Shown here: piece after piece, positions 1 through 8,840 of the stretch
Layout of the letters: every line of letters starts with the position of its first letter
Numbering within the stretch: the first letter of the stretch is position 1
Assembly (NCBI RefSeq): GCF_026072915.1
Contig: NZ_AP025943.1
Coordinates: forward strand, 806,001-870,000
From: Akkermansia biwaensis
GTDB taxonomy: Bacteria > Verrucomicrobiota > Verrucomicrobiia > Verrucomicrobiales > Akkermansiaceae
Direction of reading: 5' to 3'
Length of the DNA stretch: 64,000 nucleotides
The notes under the pieces: model-generated
The model's database searches: none
Seen by the model: only the letters and a program-made list of their open reading frames with translations
Told to the model about the DNA's origin: nothing
Translations under genes and position numbers: made by a program

Positions 1-599
1 TGGAGAAACACACCATGATCATCTTCGCTTCCGACAACGGGCATGAAATCTACTACCGCACGGACAAGGGCCGAGGCCGCGGCCTCGACTACCACGGCGG
101 GGTAGTGGATAAAAACGGGGAACTGCTGGACATCTTCCGCGGCAACCGCGGGAAAGTGGGCCTGAAAAATGCCATGGTCAACTTGGCGGGACTCAAATGG
201 ACCAACCACGAAGGAGGCATCCGCGTTCCCATGATCGTTTCCTGGCCGGGAACCCTCCCGCACGGAAAAGTCTGCCACGGCCTGGTGGCCAATTACGACC
301 ACATGGCCACCTTTGCCGACCTGGCGGGAGTCCGCATGCCTGAGGGCAAGGACGCCGTCTCCTACAAAAACATGCTGCTGGGCAAACCGGGCAAATTGAG
401 GGACTACATCGTCATCGACCACACGATCATCACCGGAGACGGCTGGAAACTGACCATGAAAAACGGCCAGTGGCTCCTGTTCCAGATCAGCAGGGACCCG
501 GAAGAAAGGAACAATCTGGCGGAAAAACAGCCAAAACAACTGGAACGGCTCCAGGCCATTTACAAAAAGGAAGCGGGTAGTCCGCGGAAAGACAGGTAA
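1..599 (+). CDS. Sulfatase, C-terminal part (5' end outside window)
   Basis: This is the C-terminal ~199 residues of a sulfatase of the alkaline-phosphatase superfamily. The frame is open to the left edge, so the start and the catalytic Cys motif lie outside the window. Visible family features are the metal-binding FASDNGHE stretch, a region on presenting the substrate to 'the village' fold (EGGIRVPMIVSWPG), and the usual C-terminal segment in which the product is compared with the 'DPEERNNLAEKQP' pattern. Such enzymes hydrolyse sulfate esters of glycans, probably mucin or glycosaminoglycan in a gut Verrucomicrobiota. The likely location is periplasmic, but the signal peptide is not visible. 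A second sulfatase lies at 4964-6529. Family assignment is secure; the substrate is unknown. Confidence 0.9.
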   Translation, partial: EKHTMIIFASDNGHEIYYRTDKGRGRGLDYHGGVVDKNGELLDIFRGNRGKVGLKNAMVNLAGLKWTNHEGGIRVPMIVSWPGTLPHGKVCHGLVANYDHMATFADLAGVRMPEGKDAVSYKNMLLGKPGKLRDYIVIDHTIITGDGWKLTMKNGQWLLFQISRDPEERNNLAEKQPKQLERLQAIYKKEAGSPRKDR

Positions 600-682
600 T
601 AGGGAGAAATCTCCGCAGCTTTCCATTCCTTTCCGCTTTTTTGCTGGTTGAAACTTCCCCATTCCGCAGGTAGAGTGCCCCG

Positions 683-1921
683 GTGAACAGCAACCTATCC
701 AACTCGCGCCAGGCCGCCCTGGCCTGCCTGACGCGCTGGCATGAAGGCCGCGCCTTTGCGGAAACCCTGGTGGACCGGGAATGTTCGCGGCTCTCCCTGT
801 CCCCGGCGGACAGGCATCTGGTACAGGCCCTGGTCTTCGGCGTTCTGCGCAACCAGAGCTGGCTGGACCACGTGATCGGCACGTTGCGCCAGGGCAGGCT
901 GGACATGAACGTGCGGCTCATTCTCCAACTGGGACTGTGCCAGCTCTTTCTGCTGGGCATGGCGGACCATGCCGCCGTGTATGAAACCGTCAATCTGGCG
1001 CCGTCCCGCCTGCGGGGGCTGGTCAACGCCATCCTGCGTAATGCGCTGCGGAAGGAAAAAGCCATTCTGGCGGAACGGGAAAAACTCCCCCTTCACATCC
1101 TTTATTCCACCCCGCGATGGCTTGTGGAAAAATGGACGGCCCAGTTCGGTCCGGAAGCCGCCCGGAAGCTCCTTCAATGGAACAACACCACGCCGCGGCT
1201 CTACGTGCGCGCCAATTCCCTCATTCCCTTGAATGACCCCCCGGAGGGCCTCGTCCCGCTCGGCGGCGCTCCCGGCTGGTTCTCCGTGGAAGGCCTCCTG
1301 CCGCTGAAAGACGTCAACTCCGGTGCCCTGTACGTAGCGGACCCCTCCACCCGCTACGCCATCGACCTGCTGGCGCCGCAGCCGGATGAGGAAATCCTGG
1401 ACGCCTGCGCCGCCCCCGGAGGAAAATCCGCGGCCATCATCGCCGCCACCGGAGGAAAAGCGCGCCTCACCGCCACGGACCTTCACGAACATCGTCTGCC
1501 TGTCCTGCGGGAAAATCTGGCAAGGTACGGTTCCCCCTCCGTGGCCACGGCCCAGGCGGACTGGACCCAGCCCTGCCCTCCGCAATGGGAAAAGCGTTTT
1601 GACGCTGTACTGCTGGACGTTCCCTGCTCCAACACAGGCGTCATCCAGCGCCGCGTGGACGTACGCTGGCGCCTGAATCCGGAGGAAATCCGGCGGCTGG
1701 CCGCCCTCCAGCGGACCATTCTGGAAAACGCCTCCCGCGCCGTCAGACCGGGAGGAAGGCTTGTTTATTCCACCTGTTCCATTGACGCGGAGGAAGACGG
1801 ACTGCTGGTCCGGGAATTCCTGAAGGACCACCCGGAATGGACCCTGAAAGAAGAAAAACTCGTCCTTCCGCAGGAGGAAAAATCGGACGGAGCATATGCG
1901 GCCCTCTTGATCTGTGCTTGA
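683..1921 (+). CDS. rsmB: 16S rRNA (cytosine-C5) methyltransferase, RsmB/Sun family
   Basis: A 412-residue cytoplasmic enzyme that methylates a cytosine of 16S rRNA using S-adenosylmethionine. The first ~130 residues form a NusB-like RNA-binding domain, followed by a Rossmann methyltransferase. Visible motifs are the SAM loop DACAAPGGKSA near residue 240, the PC motif with Cys315 (DVPCSNTG) and the TCS motif with Cys365 (YSTCSIDAEE). These are the two cysteines of the RsmB/NOL1 mechanism. The length is close to E. coli RsmB (about 430). The start used is GTG at 683, which gives a complete NusB domain; no strong ribosome-binding site is visible. It lies upstream of tpiA on the same strand, but tpiA appears to have its own promoter. 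Confidence 0.93.
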   Translation: MNSNLSNSRQAALACLTRWHEGRAFAETLVDRECSRLSLSPADRHLVQALVFGVLRNQSWLDHVIGTLRQGRLDMNVRLILQLGLCQLFLLGMADHAAVYETVNLAPSRLRGLVNAILRNALRKEKAILAEREKLPLHILYSTPRWLVEKWTAQFGPEAARKLLQWNNTTPRLYVRANSLIPLNDPPEGLVPLGGAPGWFSVEGLLPLKDVNSGALYVADPSTRYAIDLLAPQPDEEILDACAAPGGKSAAIIAATGGKARLTATDLHEHRLPVLRENLARYGSPSVATAQADWTQPCPPQWEKRFDAVLLDVPCSNTGVIQRRVDVRWRLNPEEIRRLAALQRTILENASRAVRPGGRLVYSTCSIDAEEDGLLVREFLKDHPEWTLKEEKLVLPQEEKSDGAYAALLICA

Positions 1922-1934
1922 CCTCGGCCCCGAT

Positions 1935-1963
1935 TTGTCAACAATGCCTGCTCCTGATTAATT
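1935..1963 (+). promoter_or_regulatory. Putative sigma70-type promoter of tpiA
   Basis: TTGTCA (1935-1940) and TTAATT (1958-1963) are separated by 17 bp. The predicted transcription start would be only a few bases before the tpiA ATG at 1974, so the mRNA may have a very short leader. The call rests on hexamer match and spacing only. Confidence 0.45.
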
Positions 1964-1973
1964 CATTCCATTT

Positions 1974-2738
1974 ATGTCCCGCAAACCAATTATTGCCGCC
2001 AACTGGAAGATGAACATCGGCCCCGCTGAAGGCGCCCAATTCATCGAAAGCTTCAAAACCATCCTCAAGGGGAAGGACGTCGCCTGCGACACCGTGATCG
2101 TTCCCCCCTTCACCACCATCCCCTCCGTGCTGAACGCCCTGGGCGGCTGCGGATGCATCGCCATCGGCGCCCAGAACGTTTCCCAGTATGACAACGGAGC
2201 CTACACCGGTGAAATCTCCACCAGCATGCTCCAGGAGCTGGGCCTCAAGTACGTAGTGCTCGGCCACAGCGAACGCCGCCAGTACTTCGGTGAAACGGAC
2301 GCCATCATCAACGCCAAGATCAAGAAGGCCATCGCCGCCGGAATCACCCCGATCTTCTGCATCGGAGAAACCAAGGACGAACGCCTGGGAGGTATTCTGG
2401 AACCCGTGCTGGAAATCCAGCTCAAGGGCGGTCTCAAGGACCTGACGCCGGAAGAAGTCGCCAACCTGGTCATTGCGTATGAACCCGTCTGGGCCATCGG
2501 CACCGGTCTGACCGCCACTTCCAAGGAAGCCCAGGAAGCGCACGCCTTCATCCGCAAGGTCGTTGCGGACGTCTTCGGCGCAGATACCGCCGCCAAGGTA
2601 CGCATCCAGTACGGCGGTTCGGTGAAGCCGGAAAACGTGGAAGAACTCATGGCCCAGCCGGACATTGACGGCGCCCTGGTGGGCGGCGCTTCCCTGAAGC
2701 CGGAATCCTTCGCCGCGCTGGTCACAGCCGCTAAATAA
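1974..2738 (+). CDS. tpiA: Triosephosphate isomerase
   Basis: A 254-residue cytosolic glycolytic enzyme interconverting dihydroxyacetone phosphate and glyceraldehyde 3-phosphate. It is a full-length TIM barrel with Lys12 in NWKMN, His98 in LGHSERR, catalytic Glu170 in AYEPVWAIGTG, and the phosphate loop YGGSVKPEN. The length matches bacterial TpiA (250-255). It has a probable promoter just upstream and a strong terminator 30 bp downstream, so it looks monocistronic. Confidence 0.98.
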   Translation: MSRKPIIAANWKMNIGPAEGAQFIESFKTILKGKDVACDTVIVPPFTTIPSVLNALGGCGCIAIGAQNVSQYDNGAYTGEISTSMLQELGLKYVVLGHSERRQYFGETDAIINAKIKKAIAAGITPIFCIGETKDERLGGILEPVLEIQLKGGLKDLTPEEVANLVIAYEPVWAIGTGLTATSKEAQEAHAFIRKVVADVFGADTAAKVRIQYGGSVKPENVEELMAQPDIDGALVGGASLKPESFAALVTAAK

Positions 2739-2767
2739 GCGGCCTCGCACCATTCCTTTTTACCACC

Positions 2768-2797
2768 AGGCCGGTCCCTTCGGGGACCGGCCTTTTT
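2768..2797 (+). terminator. Rho-independent terminator of tpiA
   Basis: A perfect 11-bp stem (2768-2778 with 2783-2793) closed by a TTCG tetraloop, followed by a T run. It lies 29 bp after the tpiA stop codon. Confidence 0.93.
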
Positions 2798-3245
2798 CGT
2801 TTCCGGGGCACATGCCCCCGCCATCTCCGTCCCGGATGCACGGTTTGGCAAAAGGTCCCTGAGCGGCGCGGCGCCCATGCCTTACACGGGCAGAATGCAC
2901 CGGCCTCCCTTCGGACAGGCACGTTCCTGGAGAGGGACGGAAACCCCGTCTTTCCGGAAAAAAGGCGTTCCCCATCGTCATCGCAGCCCATAAAAAGGCG
3001 GAATCACGGCGGCGGCGCTGGCGGGGACCTGGGGCATCCGCTCCGTGAAGCCGGCCTCCCGCCTTTCCCTGTGTCATATCCGGGGACGGTTTCCCGGTAA
3101 TATCCGTCGGAATATTTCATAAAGCACTCACATACCATCAGGACAGCCGCCCATGCAGCTGATTGGAAACAGGCGCGGCTTTTCACCGGCGGAAACAGTT
3201 TCTGGCTTTTCAAGCGGCGACAATCATGTACAATGGCAGGAAATC
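2798..3245. other. Intergenic region without recognisable genes
   Basis: About 450 bp between the tpiA terminator and the pseudopilin gene. Open frames here are short, unlike any family I recognise, and lack coding signatures. The last ~20 bases contain an AGGA sequence just before the pseudopilin start. I see no RNA gene or clear promoter. Confidence 0.5.
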
Positions 3246-3929
3246 ATGAAAGCCCGCTCATTTACCTCACGCAGCAAAGGTTTCACGCTCATTGAAGTTC
3301 TCGTGGTCATCGCCATTCTCGCCCTGTTGGCGGGCATTTCCTACACGGTATATTCCCACGCCACGGAAACGGCGGCACGGACGCGCTGTACGGACAATCT
3401 TCACCGGTTGAGCGACTGGGGCAAGGAATTCGCGGCCCAGAACGGGGGCAAGCTTCCCTCCAGCGGCATGAAGGACAGCCTCCTGAGCGCCAAGGCCTGC
3501 CGCAACTGGTGGGACGCCCTGGCCCCCATCGTCAACGCCGGCCAGCCGGACCTGATCCCCCTCACGGACAAGGACCCCCACATGCTCCCGGACACCTTCC
3601 GCTGCAAGAATGACAAGCACCTTGCCTACTTTAACTCCAACGACTCCAACCAGCCCGCCGGGCCGGACACCGTCTCCTACACCAGTTGGCTGGACAACCG
3701 GAAGGGCCGCCCCATGAACGTGGCCCGCGGGCAGGCCCTGAGGAACAAGCCGTGGCTCAGCGACGGCAACCCCATTGACGGCCGCAGCGTCATCACCTCG
3801 CAGGACTTTGATGAAATCGTGGTTCCCGCTCTGGAACGCCACCAAGGAGCTATCATGGTACTTTACGCAGACGGAAAAATAGCGCCCGTTGAGGACCCCA
3901 CGTTTGAAAAAGTCACCAAGGACTCGTAA
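3246..3929 (+). CDS. Type II secretion/type IV pilin-like protein with H-X9-DG C-terminus
   Basis: A 227-residue pseudopilin. The N-terminus has the prepilin peptidase and methylation site KGFTLIEVLVVIAILALLAG: short basic leader, G/F cleavage site, Glu at +5, and a hydrophobic helix. The C-terminus carries HQGAIMVLYADG, which fits the H-X9-DG motif typical of prepilin-like proteins abundant in Verrucomicrobiota and Planctomycetota. The start at 3246 is preferred over the upstream 3153 because AGGA lies 6-9 bp before it and it gives a short type III leader. It is probably anchored in the inner membrane with a periplasmic C-terminal domain. No other secretion or pilus genes are adjacent, so its partner machine is unknown. 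Confidence 0.88.
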   Translation: MKARSFTSRSKGFTLIEVLVVIAILALLAGISYTVYSHATETAARTRCTDNLHRLSDWGKEFAAQNGGKLPSSGMKDSLLSAKACRNWWDALAPIVNAGQPDLIPLTDKDPHMLPDTFRCKNDKHLAYFNSNDSNQPAGPDTVSYTSWLDNRKGRPMNVARGQALRNKPWLSDGNPIDGRSVITSQDFDEIVVPALERHQGAIMVLYADGKIAPVEDPTFEKVTKDS

Positions 3930-4055
3930 GAAACTCTTCTCCCCTGCCGGAAGGCCCGTTCTACAGTCCGGAAGCCGGAAAGTGATGGCATTTTCTTCCT
4001 TCTCCCGCTGATTCGCCTTTACGAATACGGGATAATCATTAAGGTTAGCGTTCAG

Positions 4056-4664
4056 ATGAACCCGTATACCTCCTTTGAGCATCCGTATGAAATGATACCG
4101 TTGCATGTGGCGGGGTACATCCTGGGTTCCGTCCTGCTGCTCGGCCATCTGTTCGCCTTGGTGAAAAGACAGCAAACGCAGGCGTTCCTGCTGGCTTCTC
4201 CGCGCAACCATCTGCTCGCCCAGATTCTGCTGGCGGTGGGCCTGTTCTGGTTCTTCCTGCTGGTGGCTCCCCAGGGACTGGGAATCCTGAGTTCCCTCCG
4301 CGTGGATCTGGCGGAATTCGAGGGCATCCGGTGGCTGCTCCAGCTTGCCTGCCCCGTCTTTCTGGTCCTGATGATCACCCAGGTGAAAAACCTGCTCTTC
4401 CCGCGGGCTCTCGGCCTCTTCGGACTGATGGTGGCCTCCCCCCTCCTCTTTGCCGCCTATCTGAAAGATCCGGTCACGCGTCTGCTCATCCCCGTCTGGT
4501 GCTACATCGTTATCTTCCTCTCCCTCCTCTGGATAGGAAAACCCTATCTCTACCGGGACATGGTCAACAAAATCTGTTCCAAACCCTCCTGGTGGACTCC
4601 CCTTTGCCTGGGCGGCATGGCCTATGGAGCCGCCATCCTGCTCTGCGCCATTCTGTGGTGGTAG
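4056..4664 (+). CDS. Hypothetical multi-pass membrane protein
   Basis: A 202-residue protein with about six hydrophobic segments: roughly residues 15-37, 48-72, 90-110, 114-132, 138-160 and 180-202. It ends at the tip of the last helix with WW. Codon use is like the neighbours and no broken motif is seen. I do not recognise a family. It stands alone between the pseudopilin and a sulfatase, with gaps of 126 and about 300 bp. Confidence 0.7.
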   Translation: MNPYTSFEHPYEMIPLHVAGYILGSVLLLGHLFALVKRQQTQAFLLASPRNHLLAQILLAVGLFWFFLLVAPQGLGILSSLRVDLAEFEGIRWLLQLACPVFLVLMITQVKNLLFPRALGLFGLMVASPLLFAAYLKDPVTRLLIPVWCYIVIFLSLLWIGKPYLYRDMVNKICSKPSWWTPLCLGGMAYGAAILLCAILWW

Positions 4665-4963
4665 CACGGACTGAATCCTGACGCCGGATCCGGCACTCTT
4701 CACCGCCGGAATCCTCATGGCTCCCGCGGAAAACAAGATTCCGGGGAAACCGGGCTGATGACCGGGAACGGCGGCACCCCCTTCGGAAAAAAGGAATATC
4801 CGGCATACTCTCATACAGCCATGCCATGGACAGTAAAACGCCCTGCATGTTTTTCCCGTTCCGGCGCACCGCCGGCATGCTCCGTCTGTTCCTTCTTGAG
4901 CCGCTTAAAGAAGGCTGGCAGAAAATGCTTTTATTCTCTCACATGATTTCCTATACCTCCCTT

Positions 4964-6529
4964 ATGCGCTGTTCAATCCGGCTTATCTCCTACCTGGCAA
5001 TAGCCTTTGCTTCCCTGCAAGCCGGCCACGCCGGCCGGCCCAACATTGTCCTCATCCTGGCCGACGACATGGGCTGGTCCGATCTGGGCTGCTACGGTTC
5101 CGAAATACCCACCCCCAGCATCGACTCCCTCGCCAGGCAGGGCATGCAGGCCACGAGGTGCTACACGGCTTCCCGCTGCTCCCCCTCCCGCGCCTCCATC
5201 ATGACCGGGTGCGAGCCGCACAAGGTGGACGTGGGCCTGCTGGACGACGACAGCGGCCGCCCCGGCTACCGGGGACGCCTGAAGCCGGACATCCCCACCC
5301 TGCCGGAACTGCTGAAAAAAGCCGGCTACCGCACCTACCTGTCCGGAAAATGGCATCTGGGGAAAGTGCGGGGGACCTATCCCTGGGACCGCGGCTTCGA
5401 TCGCTACCGCGGTCTTCTGGGCGGAGCGGCGGACTATTACAAGCCCATGCCGGACCGTCCCTTCGGAGAAGACGGCAGACTGCTCAAGCCGGAAGACCTG
5501 CCCGATGACTTCTACATGACGGAGGACATCACCAAGACCGCCCTGGCATACATTGACGATGCCGCCAGAGCCAAGGCTCCTTTCTTCCTTTATGTGGCCT
5601 ACACGGCTCCGCATACACCCCTCCAGGCCCCCAGGGGGGAAATAGAAAAAATGCTGCCCCTGTACGAAGGCAAATCTCCCGGCTCCATTGCCGCCAAACG
5701 GCTGGAAAACCAGAAACGCCTGGGCATCGTCCCCCCTTCCGCCAAGCTGGGGATGCACAACAAATTCAATCCGGCCGGCTATGAAAAAACTTCTGCGGAA
5801 CGCAAGGAATACATAGCCGAATGCATGGCCACCTACGCCGCGCAAATCTCCATCATGGACCGGGGCATCGGGAAAATTCTGGAATCCCTGGACCGCCACC
5901 ATCTCAGCGGCAACACAATCGTCATGTTCCTGTCGGACAACGGAGCGACGGCGGAAATGCCGCAAAACAACAAAAACAAAAAAACCGCGCTGCCCATCGG
6001 CCTGCTGGGGGAAGTCGGCTGCCGGGACGGTTACGGCCCCATGTGGGCGGCCGTATCCAACACGCCCTACCGCCAGTACAAGATTGAAACCTTTGACGGC
6101 GGTCTCTCCGCCCCCTTCATCATCCGCTACCCCAAGGTCCTGCGCTCCGGAACACGCTATCACTCCCCGTTCCTGCTCCAGGACATCGCCCCCACCTGCC
6201 TCACCTGGGCCAAACTGCCCGTCCCCGGCCACATGGACGGCAAGCCGCTCAACTCCTATTGGTCCAAACCCGCTTCCATTCCGCCGGAAAAGGTATGGGA
6301 CAGTATTCCCAACACCTGCCCTCCCCGCACCATCTTCTGGGAGCACCAGAGAAACCGCGCTGCCCTGACGGACAAATTCAAGCTGGTGGCTCCCAACCGG
6401 GGTCCCTGGCAGGTTTACGACATCAGGGACAGGACGGAACAAAATAACCTGGCTCCCCAGCACAAGGCTCTGGTGGAACAACTCTCCGGGCAGTACAGGA
6501 AGTGGGCGCAGGAAACGCATGCCGAATAA
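4964..6529 (+). CDS. Sulfatase (formylglycine-dependent, CSPSR type)
   Basis: An exported sulfatase of 521 residues when started at 4964. A longer frame opens at 4826, but the ATG at 4964 gives a typical signal peptide (MRCSIRLISYLAIAFASLQAG) ending just before RPNIVLILADDMGW, the canonical metal-binding start of the mature enzyme. The active-site motif CSPSR has its Cys at residue 72; this is the residue oxidised to formylglycine in this family. Further motifs are the GKWHLG sequence, FLSDNGA and a C-terminal DRTEQNNLAP stretch. Likely substrate is a sulfated glycan such as mucin, inferred from organism type. Maturation needs a sulfatase-maturing enzyme, which is not in the window. No Shine-Dalgarno is evident at any candidate start. 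Confidence 0.92.
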   Translation: MRCSIRLISYLAIAFASLQAGHAGRPNIVLILADDMGWSDLGCYGSEIPTPSIDSLARQGMQATRCYTASRCSPSRASIMTGCEPHKVDVGLLDDDSGRPGYRGRLKPDIPTLPELLKKAGYRTYLSGKWHLGKVRGTYPWDRGFDRYRGLLGGAADYYKPMPDRPFGEDGRLLKPEDLPDDFYMTEDITKTALAYIDDAARAKAPFFLYVAYTAPHTPLQAPRGEIEKMLPLYEGKSPGSIAAKRLENQKRLGIVPPSAKLGMHNKFNPAGYEKTSAERKEYIAECMATYAAQISIMDRGIGKILESLDRHHLSGNTIVMFLSDNGATAEMPQNNKNKKTALPIGLLGEVGCRDGYGPMWAAVSNTPYRQYKIETFDGGLSAPFIIRYPKVLRSGTRYHSPFLLQDIAPTCLTWAKLPVPGHMDGKPLNSYWSKPASIPPEKVWDSIPNTCPPRTIFWEHQRNRAALTDKFKLVAPNRGPWQVYDIRDRTEQNNLAPQHKALVEQLSGQYRKWAQETHAE

Positions 6530-7643
6530 TCCCCCCACTCCCGCAAGTCAGGAAAAACCTGCCAGAACCGGAACACCTCCCTTCTCCGGCCTCCCCGGTT
6601 GAAACGCCTCTTGCGGAAAAATCGTGATTAATCCGGAGCCATTCCCCTTTCGAACGGCCCTTACTGGAAACTCTCCGGAAACTGTTTCTCCGGACACCCG
6701 GAATACATCCAGAGGAAGTTCCCGTTAAAGAAAACGGCATTATTAAACAAATCTCCGGGACTTCTGCCTTTCATCGGAAAACGCAGAGACGGGCTTTTCC
6801 AAAAGCGCGGTTCCTCCGGGAAAAACACCGCCCCCGTCTGAAGAACGTTCATGCAAGCGTTATCTTCCCCGGAACAACAGATGTACAGGACTCCAAGGAA
6901 GAAGAAACAGCGCAAAAAATACCTTTCTCGTTACTTTATCAAAATAAAAATTCACGAAATAGTGAATAATTTGCAGAAAACGAAATTTATTCGCAGTTCC
7001 ATGAAAAGCAGCCCATTCCTCCTTGCAAGGCGGTGTGCACCTCTGTCTTTATTCTCCCGACCTTTCGGGAGATACTGTCCACCTGACAAGATTTCCTCAC
7101 TGGCTGGAGACATGAAAAAAGAAAGGAAAAAAGCACATGCCGGATCAGTAATTCCTCCGTGATTTTATCATCCCTTATATTTTCATTCTCAATAATTCTC
7201 ACAAAAAGCCCCCTTGGACCGGAATTCATGAAAAAACTGCTGTTCCGTCAAGTGTGCATCGCGCAGTTTCCCTTGACAAACAGCCTGCCGATCTTCTTCC
7301 CTTCCCTTGCAAAAGTTGCAAGGATGAGACCTGTTTTTACCGCTGCGTTTCCAAAACCGACAATTCTTCCTTTTTTCTAACAATTATTGAAACTACAGAA
7401 GCATTCCGTTTCAAGATGATATAGTATTAGAATACTTCTAAATTAAGAAAAACTCATTGATTATAAATACAGTTTAATTAAACTTTCATGAGTCTTCTTT
7501 CAGATGAATACTCCATTCTTCATATTCAAATCTTAAATTATTTTTACAATATGGAATATTTTTGAGATATAAGCACCGAAGATTTTTTTAAATGTATTTT
7601 GCGCAGAATGCCCCCCTGAATTTCCTCTCTCCTGCATGTCGCC
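6530..7643. other. Long A+T-rich intergenic region
   Basis: About 1.1 kb with no convincing gene. From about 6,890 the base composition becomes clearly A+T-rich compared with flanking genes, and short frames here lack family features. Visible structures are a perfect 8-bp stem with a 4-base loop at 7053-7072, a perfect 8-bp stem with a 3-base loop at 7305-7323, and a small inverted repeat TTCAC-N6-GTGAA near 6952-6967. A possible promoter for the next gene is TTTACA (7543-7548) with GATATA (7566-7571), 17 bp apart. I cannot assign functions to the hairpins; neither is followed by a T run. Confidence 0.5.
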
Positions 7644-8546
7644 ATGTCTAAAGAAACCAATAACTCTTTCCTTAAAAAAGCGAACATATTCCAGCCCATT
7701 CTGGTGATCTTCATCTCCATCGTCGGCGGTACGCCGATAGAAAACGGTCATACCGGAAAAATCATTATTCTCATCATTCTGGGTCTTGCCTTCATCGTCT
7801 GGCATGTGGAATGCCAGCTCATGCTCAATAAAAAAGGGGATGAAGAAGAACAGTCCTGCATCCGCAAACGCCAGACTGCGGCCCTCTATGAAAAGGCATG
7901 TACCGCCCTCAGCAAAGAATATGAAAACTTTGCCAACAAATTGGACGGCTCACGGGAGATGCCCTGGGACTTCGGCCAGGGAAGCGGTTTCCTGTGCTCC
8001 ACGATTGCCGCCGCATTGGCGGAATATAAAAAATCCCTCATTTTCGAAGTGCTTTACATCAAGGCGGAAAAGACGGGAGATCAAACTCTGCTCAGCGTAG
8101 CTGGATACGCCCAGGGAGACCATAATGACGGTACTCCGTCCATTCTGGCACAACTGCCGCGGCCGGTCACCAATACCCCTTCCATGCTGGATGAACAGCT
8201 ATTCCTGGAGCACCGTCTCAATCCCCTGGTTCTCTCCACGCCCCGTCAGGTGGCGCGCTTTTTCTTCCGCAAGCGCAACCAGCCTCCGGAGAAAAAATAT
8301 CTGCAATACATTGCCGTTCCCGTGGTGTGCCACAGGAATGAAATCGTGGGCCTGATTGAAGTGGCCGTGAAGAAAACCCCGCTTCTGTCTCCGCCCGTGG
8401 TCTTGGAAGACCATGAACTGGCCGTTGTCAAATCATGGCTGTATCACCTGAAAAACCACTTTCTGCTGTTTCATAAAATAGAAAAAAGCCTGGCCGGAAA
8501 GGCAAGCCGCCCGGACTTTCCGGAAGACCGGGATTCCTGCGCCTGA
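7644..8546 (+). CDS. Membrane protein with GAF-like C-terminal domain
   Basis: A 300-residue protein with two N-terminal hydrophobic segments (about residues 14-30 and 39-60), a charged helical linker, and a soluble C-terminal part (about 110-280). The C-terminal part resembles a GAF domain: YLQYIAVPVVCHRNEIVGLIEVAV has the typical vPl...iiGvlev strand pattern. I infer a membrane-anchored sensor or binding module; no kinase, cyclase or other output domain is present. The long A+T-rich upstream region and isolated position suggest a late arrival or a gene with complex regulation, but its own codons are not extreme. The GAF assignment is by pattern only. Confidence 0.6.
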   Translation: MSKETNNSFLKKANIFQPILVIFISIVGGTPIENGHTGKIIILIILGLAFIVWHVECQLMLNKKGDEEEQSCIRKRQTAALYEKACTALSKEYENFANKLDGSREMPWDFGQGSGFLCSTIAAALAEYKKSLIFEVLYIKAEKTGDQTLLSVAGYAQGDHNDGTPSILAQLPRPVTNTPSMLDEQLFLEHRLNPLVLSTPRQVARFFFRKRNQPPEKKYLQYIAVPVVCHRNEIVGLIEVAVKKTPLLSPPVVLEDHELAVVKSWLYHLKNHFLLFHKIEKSLAGKASRPDFPEDRDSCA

Positions 8547-8623
8547 TGTCCGGTTCCGCTGGTTCATTCAGAAAACAGGGCCTTGAGGAACATTTTCATA
8601 AGCCTTCCGGCCCGTATAACCGA

Positions 8624-8661
8624 TAAAAAAACTCCGCGGGGAATGATTCCCCGCGGAGTTT
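8624..8661 (-). terminator. Terminator of tRNA-Lys
   Basis: A perfect inverted repeat, 8629-8644 against 8646-8661, forms a very stable hairpin. Read on the minus strand it is followed by seven T residues (8624-8630 as A on plus). It begins 17 bp past the tRNA 3' end. Confidence 0.92.
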
Positions 8662-8677
8662 CAATTTGGAAAAGAGA

Positions 8678-8753
8678 TGGTACTTGGACCGGGACTCGAA
8701 CCCGGGACCAATAGATTAAAAGTCTACTGCTCTACCAACTGAGCTACCCAAGC
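8678..8753 (-). tRNA. tRNA-Lys (anticodon TTT), CCA encoded
   Basis: A complete 76-nt cloverleaf on the minus strand. The acceptor stem GCTTGGG pairs with TCCAAGT (with G-U pairs at the ends), followed by discriminator A and an encoded CCA. T8-A9 precede the D stem GCTC/GAGC. The anticodon stem TAGA/TCTA holds loop CTTTTAA with anticodon TTT, and the T arm is CCGGG-TTCGAGT-CCCGG. It reads lysine codons AAA and AAG. Promoter and terminator are both visible nearby. Confidence 0.97.
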
Positions 8754-8781
8754 ACTTTACCCTTGCTGGAAGGGCGGGAGC

Positions 8782-8810
8782 AGTAAACACCACCTTTCTG
8801 CACATGGCAA
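8782..8810 (-). promoter_or_regulatory. Putative promoter of tRNA-Lys
   Basis: On the minus strand, TTGCCA (8805-8810) and TTTACT (8782-8787) are 17 bp apart, about 29 bp upstream of the tRNA 5' end. The match is moderate. Confidence 0.4.
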
Positions 8811-8840
8811 GAGCAAAATGGGGCACGGAATGAAAAAAAA

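Noticed and set aside
7053-7072. Perfect 8-bp hairpin as a terminator
   Set aside because: No T run follows on either strand and no gene ends nearby.
6851-7162. Open frame of 103 residues in the A+T-rich region
   Set aside because: Lys-rich random-looking composition, no start signal, no hydrophobic or domain pattern.
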